DNA from: Haloarcula sp. CBA1129
GTDB taxonomy: Archaea; Halobacteriota; Halobacteria; Halobacteriales; Haloarculaceae
Reading direction: 5' to 3'
Assembly: GCF_008729015.1 (NCBI RefSeq)
Contig: NZ_RKSM01000001.1
Span: forward strand, 2,356,001 to 2,420,000
DNA length: 64,000 nucleotides
The notes under the pieces were generated by a model, which was not told the DNA's origin, did no database searches, and saw only the letters and a list, made by a program, of their open reading frames with translations. Shown piece by piece: positions 1-9,056 of this stretch. The position numbers were made by a program, and so were the translations under genes. Every line of letters starts with the position of its first letter. The first letter of the stretch is position 1.

Positions 1-61
1 GATTATCGGCGTCGCACTCGTCGCCGCTCTGGCCATCGGCGGCTACTTCAGGTTCCGCTAA
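1..61 (+). CDS. 3' end of a membrane-anchored protein (partial)
   Basis: Only the last 19 codons are present. They read as one hydrophobic helix (IIGVALVAALAIGGYF) followed by a short basic tail and TAA. That is the form of a C-terminal membrane anchor on an extracellular protein. The stop lies three bases before the start of the RND transporter, so the two genes are very probably one transcript. In haloarchaea such transporters are often preceded by an exported S-layer-like partner; applying that here is inference, because the body of the protein lies outside the window. Confidence 0.6.
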   Translation, partial: IIGVALVAALAIGGYFRFR

Positions 62-64
62 CGC

Positions 65-2581
65 ATGGACTACCAGCGCTACATCGATTGGGCGGACGAC
101 CGCATCGTCCACGATTCACGGAAGGTGGTTCTCCTCTTCCTAGTCGTGACGGTGGTCTTCAGTGCCGGCCTCGGGGGCGTCTCGACCAACTCCGGGACGT
201 CGCAGTTTACGACCGGGCTTCCGGCCGAGGAGGCACTGCAGGAGGTCAACGACAAGTTCTCACCGACCTTCTCACCGGATACAGGGAGCACACAGCTCAT
301 CCAGCGGGAGAACAACGTGCTCTCGAAGCCGGCGCTGCTCCGGATGCTCAGGTCACAGCATCGGTTAGAACAGCACGGGACGCTCCGTGTGACATCGACG
401 TCAAGCGCCGCCAGCATCGTCGCCCAACAGCTAAACCCGGACGCGACGACGACTGAGCAGCAGATCTATGCGGTCGAATCCGCGACACCGGGCGAGATCG
501 ATGCCGCCGTTCGACGTGCGGCCGAACAGAACCCCCGGTTCGAGTCGCTGTTGAGCAAGGAGTTCAACCGCAAGGCAGCCTCGGCGTCGGCGACAATCGG
601 CGTCGTCACACACGAGGTCCCGGCCGGCATCTCGTCCGGGTCAGGGCAGGGTGGTTCGAGTCCGCTGACGAGCATCCAGAGGCAGGCCGGCTTCACTGTT
701 GCCAGTGCTGACCACGGCGGCATTACCCTGTTCGGCAGCGGTATCGTCGCCGACGAGTTCTCGAACGTCGTTGGCGACTCGCTCATTCTGACTGTCCCCG
801 CAGCAGTGCTGTTCATCCTGTTCTTCCTGACGATTGCCTACCGTGACCTCGCGGACATGGCGCTCGGCCTGCTCGCGCTGTTTATGGCCGTCGTCTGGAC
901 GTTCGGCTTCATGGGGCTTGCCGGCATCCCCTTCTCGCAGATGCTCATCGCCGTGCCGCCGCTGTTACTGGCAGTCGGTATCGACTTCGGGATTCACGCC
1001 GTCAACCGGTATCGCGAGGAACGCGAGACCGGGGCGTCCATCCAACAGTCGATGCGGGTCACGACTGACCAACTGCTTGTCGCCTTCTTCATCGTGACCG
1101 GCACGACAGTCATCGGGTTCGCCGCGAACCTCACCAGCGCGCTGCCGCCGATTCAGGACTTCGGGTACGTGGCCTCTATCGGTATCACGTTCACGTTCCT
1201 CATTTTCGGGGTGTTCCTCCCCGCCGCAAAGGTGGAACTGGACCGACTCAGACAGTCCTACCCCATCCCGACGTTCAGCGAGACGCCGCTGGGAGCAGAG
1301 GATTCGGCACTCAGTGGCGTGTTGCGCGGCGGCGTCGTCATCGCGAACCGCGCCCCGCTCATCTTCCTCGTGCTCATTCTCGTGTCGACGGTCGGTGCCA
1401 GCTACTACGCCACTGGCGTCTCGACGTCGTTCAGTCAGGAGGACTTCCTGCCGCCCGAGGAAAATCCCGACTTCGTCGAGGCCCTGCCGGAACCGTTTGC
1501 CCCGAGCGAGTACACCGTAACGGAGGTGACGAACTTCCTCGACGAGCGGTTCGACACGACACAGTCCAGTCAGGCGACGGTGTACGTAGAGGGGCCGATG
1601 CGCAACGATGCGGCGCTGGAACAGATGTACCGGGCGGGCAACGACCCGCCGGACTCGTTTGTCCGCGAGGACGGGCGCGCCGATTCGACGTCTATCGTGA
1701 CGGTCATTCAGGACCAAGCAGCACGCGACCCCGAGTTCCGCCGGCTGGTCGAGCGCAACGACCGGAACGACAACGGCGTCCCGGACGACAACCTCGAAGA
1801 GATATACGAGTCTCTGCTCGACTCCCCGGCCCGTAGTACGGCGCTAGAATACATTACTGAGGACTATCGGAGCGCACGCGTCGTCTACACGGTCGAGTCG
1901 GATGCGACCGACGCTGAGGTGACCACCGATACGAGGGACGTTGCGGATGACTTCCGATATGAGGCCACAGCGACCGGCTCGGTCGTCGTGTTCCAAGCTG
2001 TCTCAGACCTCATTCTAGAGTCAGCGATCCAGTCACTGGCGATTGCACTCGTCGGGTCGGCGTTGTTCCTCATCCTCATGTACAACATGCTTGAGGGGCG
2101 ACCGTCACTCGGCTTAGTGAACATCATCCCCGTTGTCGTCACGGTCGCGTGGCTCGGCGGGACGATGCGGCTGCTCAGCATCCCGTTCAACGCGCTCACA
2201 GCGACGATGCTAGCGATAACTATCGGACTTGGGGTCGACTATTCGGTCCACGTCACCCACCGATTCGCCGACGAGTTCGAGGAAAACGACCTCGAAACCG
2301 CACTGGATCGGACTGTTCGCGGGACCGGCGGGGCGCTGTTCGGGAGTATGCTCACCACGACGTTCGGCATCGGCGTGCTCGGACTGGCTGTGTTCCCTGC
2401 AATCGGCCAGTTCGGCATTCTGACAGCGTTGTCGATCGGATATGCCTTCCTCGCGTCCCTGCTGGTAATCCCCTCTGCACTCGTCATCTGGGACCGGGTG
2501 TTCAACGCCGACTGGACGGTTCGCGGCGTACTCGGGATCGGGCGGTCGCGTCCACCCGCGCCCGTCGACGGTGACGATTGA
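65..2581 (+). CDS. RND superfamily (MMPL/HAE3-type) transporter
   Basis: Polytopic membrane exporter of 838 residues. An N-terminal helix (about 20-40) leads into a large extracytoplasmic loop (about 45-235), then five or six helices (about 240-400). A second membrane helix, large loop and helix block follow, giving the usual two-fold RND repeat with about 12 helices. Equivalent charged motifs occur in both halves: GIDFGIHAVNRYREE in the first and GLGVDYSVHVTHRFADE in the second, with the buried Asp expected for proton coupling. The substrate cannot be read from sequence; lipids, hopanoid-like compounds or drugs are all possible. It follows the preceding membrane-anchored gene by three bases. 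Confidence 0.9.
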   Translation: MDYQRYIDWADDRIVHDSRKVVLLFLVVTVVFSAGLGGVSTNSGTSQFTTGLPAEEALQEVNDKFSPTFSPDTGSTQLIQRENNVLSKPALLRMLRSQHRLEQHGTLRVTSTSSAASIVAQQLNPDATTTEQQIYAVESATPGEIDAAVRRAAEQNPRFESLLSKEFNRKAASASATIGVVTHEVPAGISSGSGQGGSSPLTSIQRQAGFTVASADHGGITLFGSGIVADEFSNVVGDSLILTVPAAVLFILFFLTIAYRDLADMALGLLALFMAVVWTFGFMGLAGIPFSQMLIAVPPLLLAVGIDFGIHAVNRYREERETGASIQQSMRVTTDQLLVAFFIVTGTTVIGFAANLTSALPPIQDFGYVASIGITFTFLIFGVFLPAAKVELDRLRQSYPIPTFSETPLGAEDSALSGVLRGGVVIANRAPLIFLVLILVSTVGASYYATGVSTSFSQEDFLPPEENPDFVEALPEPFAPSEYTVTEVTNFLDERFDTTQSSQATVYVEGPMRNDAALEQMYRAGNDPPDSFVREDGRADSTSIVTVIQDQAARDPEFRRLVERNDRNDNGVPDDNLEEIYESLLDSPARSTALEYITEDYRSARVVYTVESDATDAEVTTDTRDVADDFRYEATATGSVVVFQAVSDLILESAIQSLAIALVGSALFLILMYNMLEGRPSLGLVNIIPVVVTVAWLGGTMRLLSIPFNALTATMLAITIGLGVDYSVHVTHRFADEFEENDLETALDRTVRGTGGALFGSMLTTTFGIGVLGLAVFPAIGQFGILTALSIGYAFLASLLVIPSALVIWDRVFNADWTVRGVLGIGRSRPPAPVDGDD

Positions 2582-2593
2582 TCTGCGACCCTC

Positions 2594-2620
2594 GGGCACG
2601 ACTCACCGCCGGTCGTGTCC
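2594..2620 (+). other. Short stem-loop between transporter and flavoprotein genes
   Basis: Bases 2594-2602 pair with 2612-2620 (nine pairs, one G-T wobble) around a nine-base loop, 13 bases after the transporter stop codon. No T-tract follows, so it is not a typical archaeal terminator. It may protect the 3' end of the upstream transcript. Confidence 0.3.
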
Positions 2621-2642
2621 GGGTGAAACACGCCACTGAAGC

Positions 2643-2650
2643 CTTTATTT
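2643..2650 (+). promoter_or_regulatory. TATA box of the dihydrolipoyl dehydrogenase-like gene
   Basis: CTTTATTT is centred 27 bases before the ATG at 2674, the spacing of a leaderless haloarchaeal transcript. The flanking DNA is much more GC-rich, so the element stands out. Confidence 0.6.
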
Positions 2651-2673
2651 GATGGCATCGCCCTAGCACAGGT

Positions 2674-4074
2674 ATGACTCACGTCGTCATCATCGGCGCA
2701 TATGGGAGTGCCGGAGCCGCGGTCGCCGGCGACCTTGTCGAAGAGGAGGATATCGAACTCACGCTCATCGACAACGGGGAGCCCGGCGGCGGACTATGCA
2801 TCCTCCGTGGCTGTATGCCGTCCAAAGAAGTACTCTCTGCAGGAGCCCATCGCTTTCAGGCGCGCCACGACGACCGTCTCGTCGGCGATGTGCCTGAAGT
2901 CGATCTGGAGGCCGTCGTCGAACGCAAGGACGACCATGTGCTCGGCTGGGCCGGCCACCGCCGGGACTCCATCCACGAGATGGCCGAGCGTGACGATGTG
3001 ACATTTATCCACGACACCGCTACGTTTGTCGACGAGCACACGGTCCGGGCCGGCGGCGAAGAACACGAGGCAGACTACGTCGTCATCGCGACCGGGTCCA
3101 GCGTGAACGTCCCGGACACGCCCGGCATCGACGAGGTCGATTTCATGACCAGCGACCAAGTGCTGGACGCCACGGAGTTCCCCGACTCCGGCATCGTGAT
3201 GGGCTTCGGCTATATCGGGATGGAGATGGTCCCGTATCTGGCGGAGGCCGGCGGCATGGAGCTCACCGTCATCGAGCACGACGACCGCCCCATTGACGAG
3301 GGCGACCCGGAGTTCGGCGACGAGGCGCTGGACATCTATGAGGACAACTGGGACGTGACCATCCCGACGAACTGCTACGAGCAGGAACTGGAGGAGACCG
3401 AGGACGGCGGCGTCCGCCTCACCGTCGAGTACGACGACGGCAGCGAGGAGACGTTCGAGGCCGACCAGCTATTCCTCTTTACCGGCCGCCGCCCGACTGT
3501 CGAAGGGCTGGGCCTAGAGAACACGTCTATCTCCGTCGAAGGCAACTGGGCGAAAGACACGATGCAGACCCGTGACGCCGACCACATCTACGCCGTCGGC
3601 GACGTCAACGGCAAGGAGCCGATTCTCCACGTCGCCAAGGAGCAGGGCTTCACCGCGGCCGAGAACATCGTCCGGCAGGAAGCCGGTGGCTCGCTCGAAG
3701 AATACCGGAACGTCCACCACCACGTCATCTTCTCTGGGCTGGGCGTCTATCCGTTCGCTCGCGTCGGCCACAACGAGGAGACGGCGACGGAGGCCGGCTA
3801 CGACGTCGTCACCGCGACGCGTCAGGCCAGCGACGACGGCGTGTTCAAATCGAAGAACGTGCCCGAAGGGCTGGCGAAGCTCGTCGTCGACGCCGACGAC
3901 GGGACGGTGCTCGGCTGGCAGGGGATGCACTACCACGCGGACAGCTTCGCCAAGGCGTTCCAGATTATCGTCGAACTGGGACTGGACGTGCGTGACCTCC
4001 CGGACCGGGCCTACCACCCGACGTTGCCGGAGAACGTCGACGGGCTCATCCGGGACTGCGTCGACCAGCTGTAG
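2674..4074 (+). CDS. Dihydrolipoyl dehydrogenase-like pyridine nucleotide-disulfide oxidoreductase
   Basis: Class I flavoprotein disulfide reductase of 466 residues. It has an N-terminal FAD fold, a redox-active Cys pair at 42 and 47 (CILRGCMPSK), a central NAD(P) fold (about 170-205), an FAD-contact motif near 305 (IYAVGDVNGKE) and the C-terminal His-Glu dyad (HPTLPE, His448 and Glu453). All catalytic parts are present, so it should be active. The first glycine-rich loop reads GAYGSAG rather than the standard GxGxxG. It is not next to E1/E2 genes, so an oxo-acid dehydrogenase role is unproven and another disulfide substrate is possible. Its stop codon directly abuts the stop codon of the convergent kinase gene. 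Confidence 0.85.
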   Translation: MTHVVIIGAYGSAGAAVAGDLVEEEDIELTLIDNGEPGGGLCILRGCMPSKEVLSAGAHRFQARHDDRLVGDVPEVDLEAVVERKDDHVLGWAGHRRDSIHEMAERDDVTFIHDTATFVDEHTVRAGGEEHEADYVVIATGSSVNVPDTPGIDEVDFMTSDQVLDATEFPDSGIVMGFGYIGMEMVPYLAEAGGMELTVIEHDDRPIDEGDPEFGDEALDIYEDNWDVTIPTNCYEQELEETEDGGVRLTVEYDDGSEETFEADQLFLFTGRRPTVEGLGLENTSISVEGNWAKDTMQTRDADHIYAVGDVNGKEPILHVAKEQGFTAAENIVRQEAGGSLEEYRNVHHHVIFSGLGVYPFARVGHNEETATEAGYDVVTATRQASDDGVFKSKNVPEGLAKLVVDADDGTVLGWQGMHYHADSFAKAFQIIVELGLDVRDLPDRAYHPTLPENVDGLIRDCVDQL

Positions 4075-5994
4075 TCACTCGACGTCGATACCGGTCACGT
4101 CGAAGCGCACCCCGCCGCCCTCGCTCTCCGCGACAGTTATCCGGCCACCGTGTGCGTCGACGATTTCTGAGACGATTGCCAGCCCGAACCCCGTCCCGTC
4201 GTCGCTCGTAGTGTAGCCGCGTTCGAACACGGTCTCGCGCTCGTCCTCGGGAATCCCGGGGCCGTCGTCCGCGACGTAGAACCCTCGTCCGTCCGAGAGC
4301 GTCCCGACGCGAACGGTCACGGCGTCGTCGCTGTGCTCCACGGCGTTGCGAAAGAGGTTCTCGAAGAGCTGCTGGAGCCGCGTCTGGTCGCCCGTGATTC
4401 GGGCGTCCGTGTCGACCCGTTCGAGCGTCGCGTTCGAACTCTCGACGGTGTCCCAAGCGGCCGTGATAATATCGTCTAACGAGGTTTCGGTCGCGTCGAT
4501 GACCTTGTGGCCGCCGCGGGCGAGCGCGAGGACGTCGTCGATGAGTTCGTCCATCCGTTCGAGCGACCGCCGGAGCGCCTCGACGTGCTCCTGATTCCCG
4601 TCGTAGGCCTCGTCAACGAGCGTGAGTCGCCCGAACGCGACGTTGAGCGGGTTTCGAAGGTCGTGGCTGACGACGCTGGCAAACTCCTCCAGCCGGTTTC
4701 GCTCGCGGGTGAGTTCCTGCTCACGGCGTTCGCGCTCCTGTTCGTAGCTGACCCAGTTCCCCATCAGCTCGACGAGCGTGACTTCCCACTCGGAGAAGGA
4801 ATCGCGGGGCTCCGTGCCGTAGAAGCAGAACGTGCCGTACACCGAGCCGTCGACGACAACAGGCGTTCCGAGGTAACAGGAAACGCCCATTTCGGTGTAG
4901 CCCACTCTCTCGGTCAGTTCTGGCCGGTCTTTGGCGATATCAGCGAGCACCAGCGTCTGCTCCTCGACGACGGCCCGCTCGCAGTTCGTCGCGTCTAGCG
5001 GGACCGCATCGCCCGCCTCGGTGGCCCCCGTCGGGTCGTGGACGATCTCGAAGACGTACCTGTCGCCATCAATTCGTGAGAGTGCGGCCGTCTCGGTCCC
5101 GAGAACGTTCTGCCCGATTTCGAGCAGGCGCTCGACTTTCGCTTCGAAGTCCAAGTCTTTGCGGGAGATGACCCGATAGATCTCTCTGAGCGCCCGTTCT
5201 CTGCCCCTGATCTCTTCCTCGTGCTTCTGGCGTTCGGTGATGTCACGGAAGTACACCGAAATCCCCGTCGACGACGGGTAGACGGACACTTCGAACCACG
5301 TCTGCAGCGGCTCGAAGTACGCCTCAAACGAGGTGGGCTCCTGCTGTGTCATCGCCTGCCGGTACTGCTTGCTGAACTCAGTTCCCTCCAACGACGGAAT
5401 CGTCTCCCAGATGTTCCGCCCCAGCAGGGCAGTGGTATCACCGTCCACCTCCATCGCACGGCCGATAACACGTCTGCCGCGCTCGTTGGCGTACGTGAAC
5501 TCCCAGTTCTCGTCCACCGCGAAGAACGCGTCGGTCATTCGGTCGAGGATATCCGCCTCCTCCTGATGGCGAGCAACAGCCGAGGCAATCCGCTGTCGGA
5601 GCAACTCCGTCTGCTCTGAAAGAGGCGTCTTCGTCATGTAGTCCGTGACGCCAGCCGAAATGGCATCGCTGGCCACGCTCTCGTCGCCGTGGTCAGTGAA
5701 AAGCAGAAACGGGAGGTCATGCGATTGGTCCCGAACGGCCCGCAACAGCTCGACTCCGTCTCGGTCCGGCAGTCGGTACTCGCTGACGATGCAGTCGTAG
5801 GACGCGTTGTCTAGGGTTTTGAGCGCGTCGGCAGCCGTGTCGCACACGGTCACTGTGAACTCGTCGGTGCTCCCTCCCAGCGCCTCCTTGACTGCCGTGA
5901 TGTCGTCACAGTCCTCATCGACATAGAGGACACACAGCTCACCGACAGCGCCATCGCCCCCGTGACGGTTCGACGCAGCCACGGGTGTATCCAT
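4075..5994 (-). CDS. Receiver-PAS-GAF sensor histidine kinase
   Basis: Soluble hybrid kinase of about 639 residues. Order: receiver-like domain (about 18-130), PAS (about 145-255), GAF (about 280-420), HisKA with H-box SHDLRNPL, and HATPase with N (LFRNAVEH), G1 (DDGPGIP) and G2 (GTGFGLA) boxes. No membrane helix is seen, so the signal is probably cytoplasmic. The receiver carries Glu72 (CIVSEYRLP) where the phospho-acceptor Asp is expected, so it may be a constitutive or non-phosphorylatable module. I chose the ATG at 5994 because the extra 19 upstream codons do not resemble a receiver start. No response regulator lies nearby, as is usual in haloarchaea. Confidence 0.88.
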   Translation of the reverse strand: MDTPVAASNRHGGDGAVGELCVLYVDEDCDDITAVKEALGGSTDEFTVTVCDTAADALKTLDNASYDCIVSEYRLPDRDGVELLRAVRDQSHDLPFLLFTDHGDESVASDAISAGVTDYMTKTPLSEQTELLRQRIASAVARHQEEADILDRMTDAFFAVDENWEFTYANERGRRVIGRAMEVDGDTTALLGRNIWETIPSLEGTEFSKQYRQAMTQQEPTSFEAYFEPLQTWFEVSVYPSSTGISVYFRDITERQKHEEEIRGRERALREIYRVISRKDLDFEAKVERLLEIGQNVLGTETAALSRIDGDRYVFEIVHDPTGATEAGDAVPLDATNCERAVVEEQTLVLADIAKDRPELTERVGYTEMGVSCYLGTPVVVDGSVYGTFCFYGTEPRDSFSEWEVTLVELMGNWVSYEQERERREQELTRERNRLEEFASVVSHDLRNPLNVAFGRLTLVDEAYDGNQEHVEALRRSLERMDELIDDVLALARGGHKVIDATETSLDDIITAAWDTVESSNATLERVDTDARITGDQTRLQQLFENLFRNAVEHSDDAVTVRVGTLSDGRGFYVADDGPGIPEDERETVFERGYTTSDDGTGFGLAIVSEIVDAHGGRITVAESEGGGVRFDVTGIDVE

Positions 5995-6081
5995 ACGGGT
6001 TCCAAGGCGTGTGGGGCTAAAGTTGTACCGCCGGTAAGCTTGGATTACCAAGGTTTGACCACAGCTACAACGGCTGAAATC

Positions 6082-6810
6082 TCAGTCAGGCCGACGTGCC
6101 GAAAGCACCGGTATGTCCTTAATACGGTCAGCCGAAAGCGCGTCCCAGTCGACGCCCGTCGGTGTCGCGTACGTGGTTTCTGTCTCGACAGTGCGCTCCG
6201 GCGTCACAACCCAGTCCATCGGCACGTCGTGGGCATCGACGGGCACGTCGGCGTCGACAACGCCACCGGGACCGCCGACGACCTGTAGCTCGTGGACCGT
6301 CGTCACGACCGGCGTTGTCTCATCGACCAGCCCCAGTTCCCGGAGGACGGCGTATTCGAGGTCGCTGTACCCCTCGCCCTTGCCGATTCGCGCGCCGTCC
6401 TCGGTGACCGCGACCGAACCCGACACGACGAGGTCGACGCTGCCGACGGCTTCTGGCCCGACCTGACGGGCGTGGTCAGCGACGTTCGAGATAGCCGGTG
6501 CCGCCTCGATGTCGTCGAGTTCGGCCGGGTCGAGTTCGTAGAAACACCGCTCGTCCCGGAGCAGGGGCACGGCCATGTACACCGTCTTGCCGGCCCGCAG
6601 CGCCGCCCGTCGGACCGGAAGCTGTGGCGAGTCCGGGTTCGCTTTGACCGTCTCCGCGGCGTCCCAGACCGCCGTCTCGGTCAGGCGCTCGGCCGCCTGT
6701 GTCGCACCGTCGAAGTTCGGAATCCGGTCGTGGGGCGGGAATGGGAAGCGGGCGATTCCGCGCTCTTCCAGCGCGTCCCAGACCGTCTCGCGGATAGTCT
6801 GTTTGTCCAT
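6082..6810 (-). CDS. 5-formyltetrahydrofolate cyclo-ligase-like protein
   Basis: Protein of 242 residues of the MTHFS/5-FCL fold, which in characterised members converts 5-formyl-THF to methenyl-THF using ATP. It begins with helical MDKQTIRETVWDALEERG and later has the family-like segment ARIGKGEGYSDLEYAVLRELG (about 165-185), the best diagnostic region. The ATG at 6810 is preferred over an in-frame codon upstream because that extension would run into btuF. It starts four bases after the btuF stop, so the genes are almost certainly co-transcribed. Haloarchaeal members are diverged, and the exact folate or pterin substrate is not certain. Confidence 0.75.
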   Translation of the reverse strand: MDKQTIRETVWDALEERGIARFPFPPHDRIPNFDGATQAAERLTETAVWDAAETVKANPDSPQLPVRRAALRAGKTVYMAVPLLRDERCFYELDPAELDDIEAAPAISNVADHARQVGPEAVGSVDLVVSGSVAVTEDGARIGKGEGYSDLEYAVLRELGLVDETTPVVTTVHELQVVGGPGGVVDADVPVDAHDVPMDWVVTPERTVETETTYATPTGVDWDALSADRIKDIPVLSARRPD

Positions 6811-6814
6811 GGCG

Positions 6815-7927
6815 CTACAGCCTCCGACGGGAGAGTGTGCCAATCAGCGCGAGCAATGCGACGAGCGTCGCAACGGCGGTGAATCCGGGGCCGCTGGCGT
6901 CGGTCGTGGGCTGGTCGCTGCTCGGCGTGTGGTCCGCGGGCGTCGGCTCGTCCGTCTGCGTCACGCCGCCCGCCGCCGTCTCGGTCGCCGTCACGGCCGA
7001 CCGGGGAACGTAGCTGTCGGCGTCGTAGCGGTCCGGATAGAGCTGTGCGGTGGCGTTGTGGGCAAACGAGACCACGCTTCGCGGGGCGGGCTGATTGATG
7101 TTCCGCACCTGTACGGAGACCGTCGCGTTCGTCTGGCCCGCGGTCGTGCTGGCGTAGGGCTCGGTCGTCGCGATAGTCGCCGTGTTCTCGGTGACAAAGA
7201 GCACGTCCGGGTCAAGCTGGAGGATGACTTCATCGCTGAGCTGTGGGTATTGCGTGTGGTTTCGGGCCGCGACGTTCTCCGCGCCCGCAAGCTCGATGAG
7301 CGACGTGACGAAGGTGTTTCCGGCTGCCACGTACCCCCCACCCAGCGGGTACAGCGCCGTCGGTCGGTCCTCGGCGTCCGCGGTGACCTGTCGAACGGCG
7401 TCGACGTTCGCGTCCATCCAAGCGTTGGCCCCGGCTGCGCCCCCGCAGTTACCGGTCAGGCGACCGATAGTCGCCGTCTTTGCCCGGATGTCCTCGATAG
7501 TTGTCGCGGCCGGGAGGTGATACACGGTGAGGCCGGCCTGCCGGAGCGGGGCCACGTCACCGGCGCTGGCGTTCGGGGCAACCACCAGATCCGGGTTCGT
7601 GCCGACGACGCGCTCGACGCTGACGCCGAAGCTCGCCGAGACGTTCGTCCGGCTCTCAGCGCCGTCCAGATAGCCCGCATACTGCGTGAGTCCGACGACC
7701 TGTGACCGGCCGCCGATCTCCCACATCGTCTGTGCGGCCGAGGGATTGGTCGTCGTGACTCGCTCCGGGCGCTCCTCGATAGTGACCTCGGTCCCGGTCG
7801 CGTCGGTCACCGTGACCGGAAACGAGCAGTCGTCGGCCTGCGTGGTGGCTGTCGCTGTGGCTGGCGCGACACCCGCGAGCGAGCCGACAAGCAAGACAAG
7901 AACGCAGACGAGAGAAAGTCGTCGCAT
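6815..7927 (-). CDS. btuF: Cobalamin-type ABC transporter substrate-binding protein with PGF-CTERM anchor
   Basis: Exported binding protein of 370 residues. A signal peptide (about 1-27) is followed by a BtuF/FecB-type two-lobed periplasmic-binding fold (about 38-300), beginning with the ITIEERPERVTTTNPSAA-like segment typical of corrinoid and siderophore binders. A Thr/Pro/Asp-rich stalk then leads to the PGF-CTERM signal: GPGF, a hydrophobic helix and a terminal RRR cluster. That tail is processed by archaeosortase ArtA in haloarchaea, giving a lipid-anchored surface protein. It is divergent from btuC-btuD. Ligand assignment to B12 rather than ferric siderophore rests on similarity to the Halobacterium btuCDF system and is likely, not certain. 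Confidence 0.82.
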   Translation of the reverse strand: MRRLSLVCVLVLLVGSLAGVAPATATATTQADDCSFPVTVTDATGTEVTIEERPERVTTTNPSAAQTMWEIGGRSQVVGLTQYAGYLDGAESRTNVSASFGVSVERVVGTNPDLVVAPNASAGDVAPLRQAGLTVYHLPAATTIEDIRAKTATIGRLTGNCGGAAGANAWMDANVDAVRQVTADAEDRPTALYPLGGGYVAAGNTFVTSLIELAGAENVAARNHTQYPQLSDEVILQLDPDVLFVTENTATIATTEPYASTTAGQTNATVSVQVRNINQPAPRSVVSFAHNATAQLYPDRYDADSYVPRSAVTATETAAGGVTQTDEPTPADHTPSSDQPTTDASGPGFTAVATLVALLALIGTLSRRRL

Positions 7928-7949
7928 GCCCTAGGCGGGTATCAGGAGC

Positions 7950-7962
7950 AATAAATACTTAT
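7950..7962. promoter_or_regulatory. Shared AT-rich core of the divergent btuF / btuC promoters
   Basis: Only 58 bases separate the two start codons. The single AT-rich block AATAAATACTTAT is about 24-30 bases from each start, so it can serve as TATA box in both directions for two leaderless transcripts. One bound factor could therefore control both arms of the uptake locus. No cobalamin-riboswitch-like structure fits in this space. Confidence 0.6.
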
Positions 7963-7985
7963 CTACTGCAACTGGGCTTTCATAC

Positions 7986-9056
7986 ATGCGTTTCGCGGGT
8001 CGGGCCGTCGGGTGGTCGGCGGGGCTGGTCGCCGTCCTCTGTGCCGTGGTGACGACGAGCGCCGGCATCGGCCCGGTGTGGATTCCGCCCGCAGTCGTCG
8101 GGAAAGTGCTGCTCAACGCCGTCGTTGTCCCGACGGGTATCTCGCTTTCCGGTCCCGCCGTCGACGTGACCACCGCCCACGTGTTCGCCTACGCTGTAAG
8201 CGACCTCCAGAGACAGATTGTGATGCAAGTCCGGCTCCCCCGGATACTGCTCGGCGCGGTCGTCGGCTTCTCGCTCGCCGCCGCGGGAACAGTCATGCAG
8301 GGAATCTTCCGGAACCCGATGGCCGACCCCTCTATCATCGGTGTCTCCTCCGGCGCGGCGGTCGGCGCGGTCGGTTTCATCGTCGCGCCGGTCGTGATCC
8401 CGTTCGGGCTCGGGCTCCGCGGCGCGGCCTTCGCGGGGGCGCTGGTCGCGGCCTTCGGCGTCTACCTCATCGCGACACGGAACGGCCACACGCCGGTCGC
8501 GACGCTGTTGCTGGCCGGCGTCGCGATACAGACGTTTCTCGGCGCAGTCGTCTCGTTCCTGTTGCTCCACAGCGGCGAGAGCATCCGCCGGGCGCTGTTC
8601 TGGCTGATGGGCCATCTCAAGGGCGCGTCGTGGCCCGAGGTGACCACCAGCGCCCTCCTCGTGGCCGTCCCGTTCGTCGTCCTGCTCGCCTACGCACGCG
8701 ACTTGAATGTCATGCTGCTGGGCGAGGAAGACGCACAGAGCCTCGGTATCGAGGTCGAACGGACCAAACGGGTCCTGCTCGCGCTGTCAGCAGTCATCAC
8801 GGCGGCGGGCGTCGCCGTCGCCGGCATCGTCGGCTTCGTCGGCCTCATCGTCCCCCACGTGATGCGACTGCTCGTCGGGCCAGACCACCGGATACTGCTC
8901 CCGACGGCGGCCCTCGCTGGCGCGTCGTTCCTCGTAGCCACGGACACGCTGGCACGCTCTGGCAGCGCCGAGGTCCCGGTCGGCATCGTCACCGCCGTCC
9001 TCGGCGCGCCCTTTTTCCTGTATCTGCTCCGGAAGCGGGAGGTACACGAGCTATGA
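7986..9056 (+). CDS. btuC: FecCD/BtuC-family ABC transporter permease
   Basis: Integral membrane permease of 356 residues with about ten helices. It shows the family's hallmarks: RLPRILLGAVVGFSLAAAG near residue 80, RNPMADPSIIGVSSGA near 110, and the cytoplasmic coupling segment GFVGLIVPHVMRL near 280 that contacts the ATPase. It imports corrinoid or iron-chelate cargo delivered by the divergently encoded binding protein. Its stop codon overlaps the start of btuD (ATGA), so the two are translationally coupled. Confidence 0.9.
   Translation: MRFAGRAVGWSAGLVAVLCAVVTTSAGIGPVWIPPAVVGKVLLNAVVVPTGISLSGPAVDVTTAHVFAYAVSDLQRQIVMQVRLPRILLGAVVGFSLAAAGTVMQGIFRNPMADPSIIGVSSGAAVGAVGFIVAPVVIPFGLGLRGAAFAGALVAAFGVYLIATRNGHTPVATLLLAGVAIQTFLGAVVSFLLLHSGESIRRALFWLMGHLKGASWPEVTTSALLVAVPFVVLLAYARDLNVMLLGEEDAQSLGIEVERTKRVLLALSAVITAAGVAVAGIVGFVGLIVPHVMRLLVGPDHRILLPTAALAGASFLVATDTLARSGSAEVPVGIVTAVLGAPFFLYLLRKREVHEL

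Noticed and set aside
965-1717. A 250-residue minus-strand frame within the RND transporter gene
   Set aside because: The product is Arg/His-rich without helices or motifs, while the plus-strand frame encodes a complete 12-helix transporter.
7928-7985. Cobalamin riboswitch upstream of the btu genes
   Set aside because: The divergent gap is only 58 bases and the transcripts look leaderless, leaving no room for a riboswitch fold.
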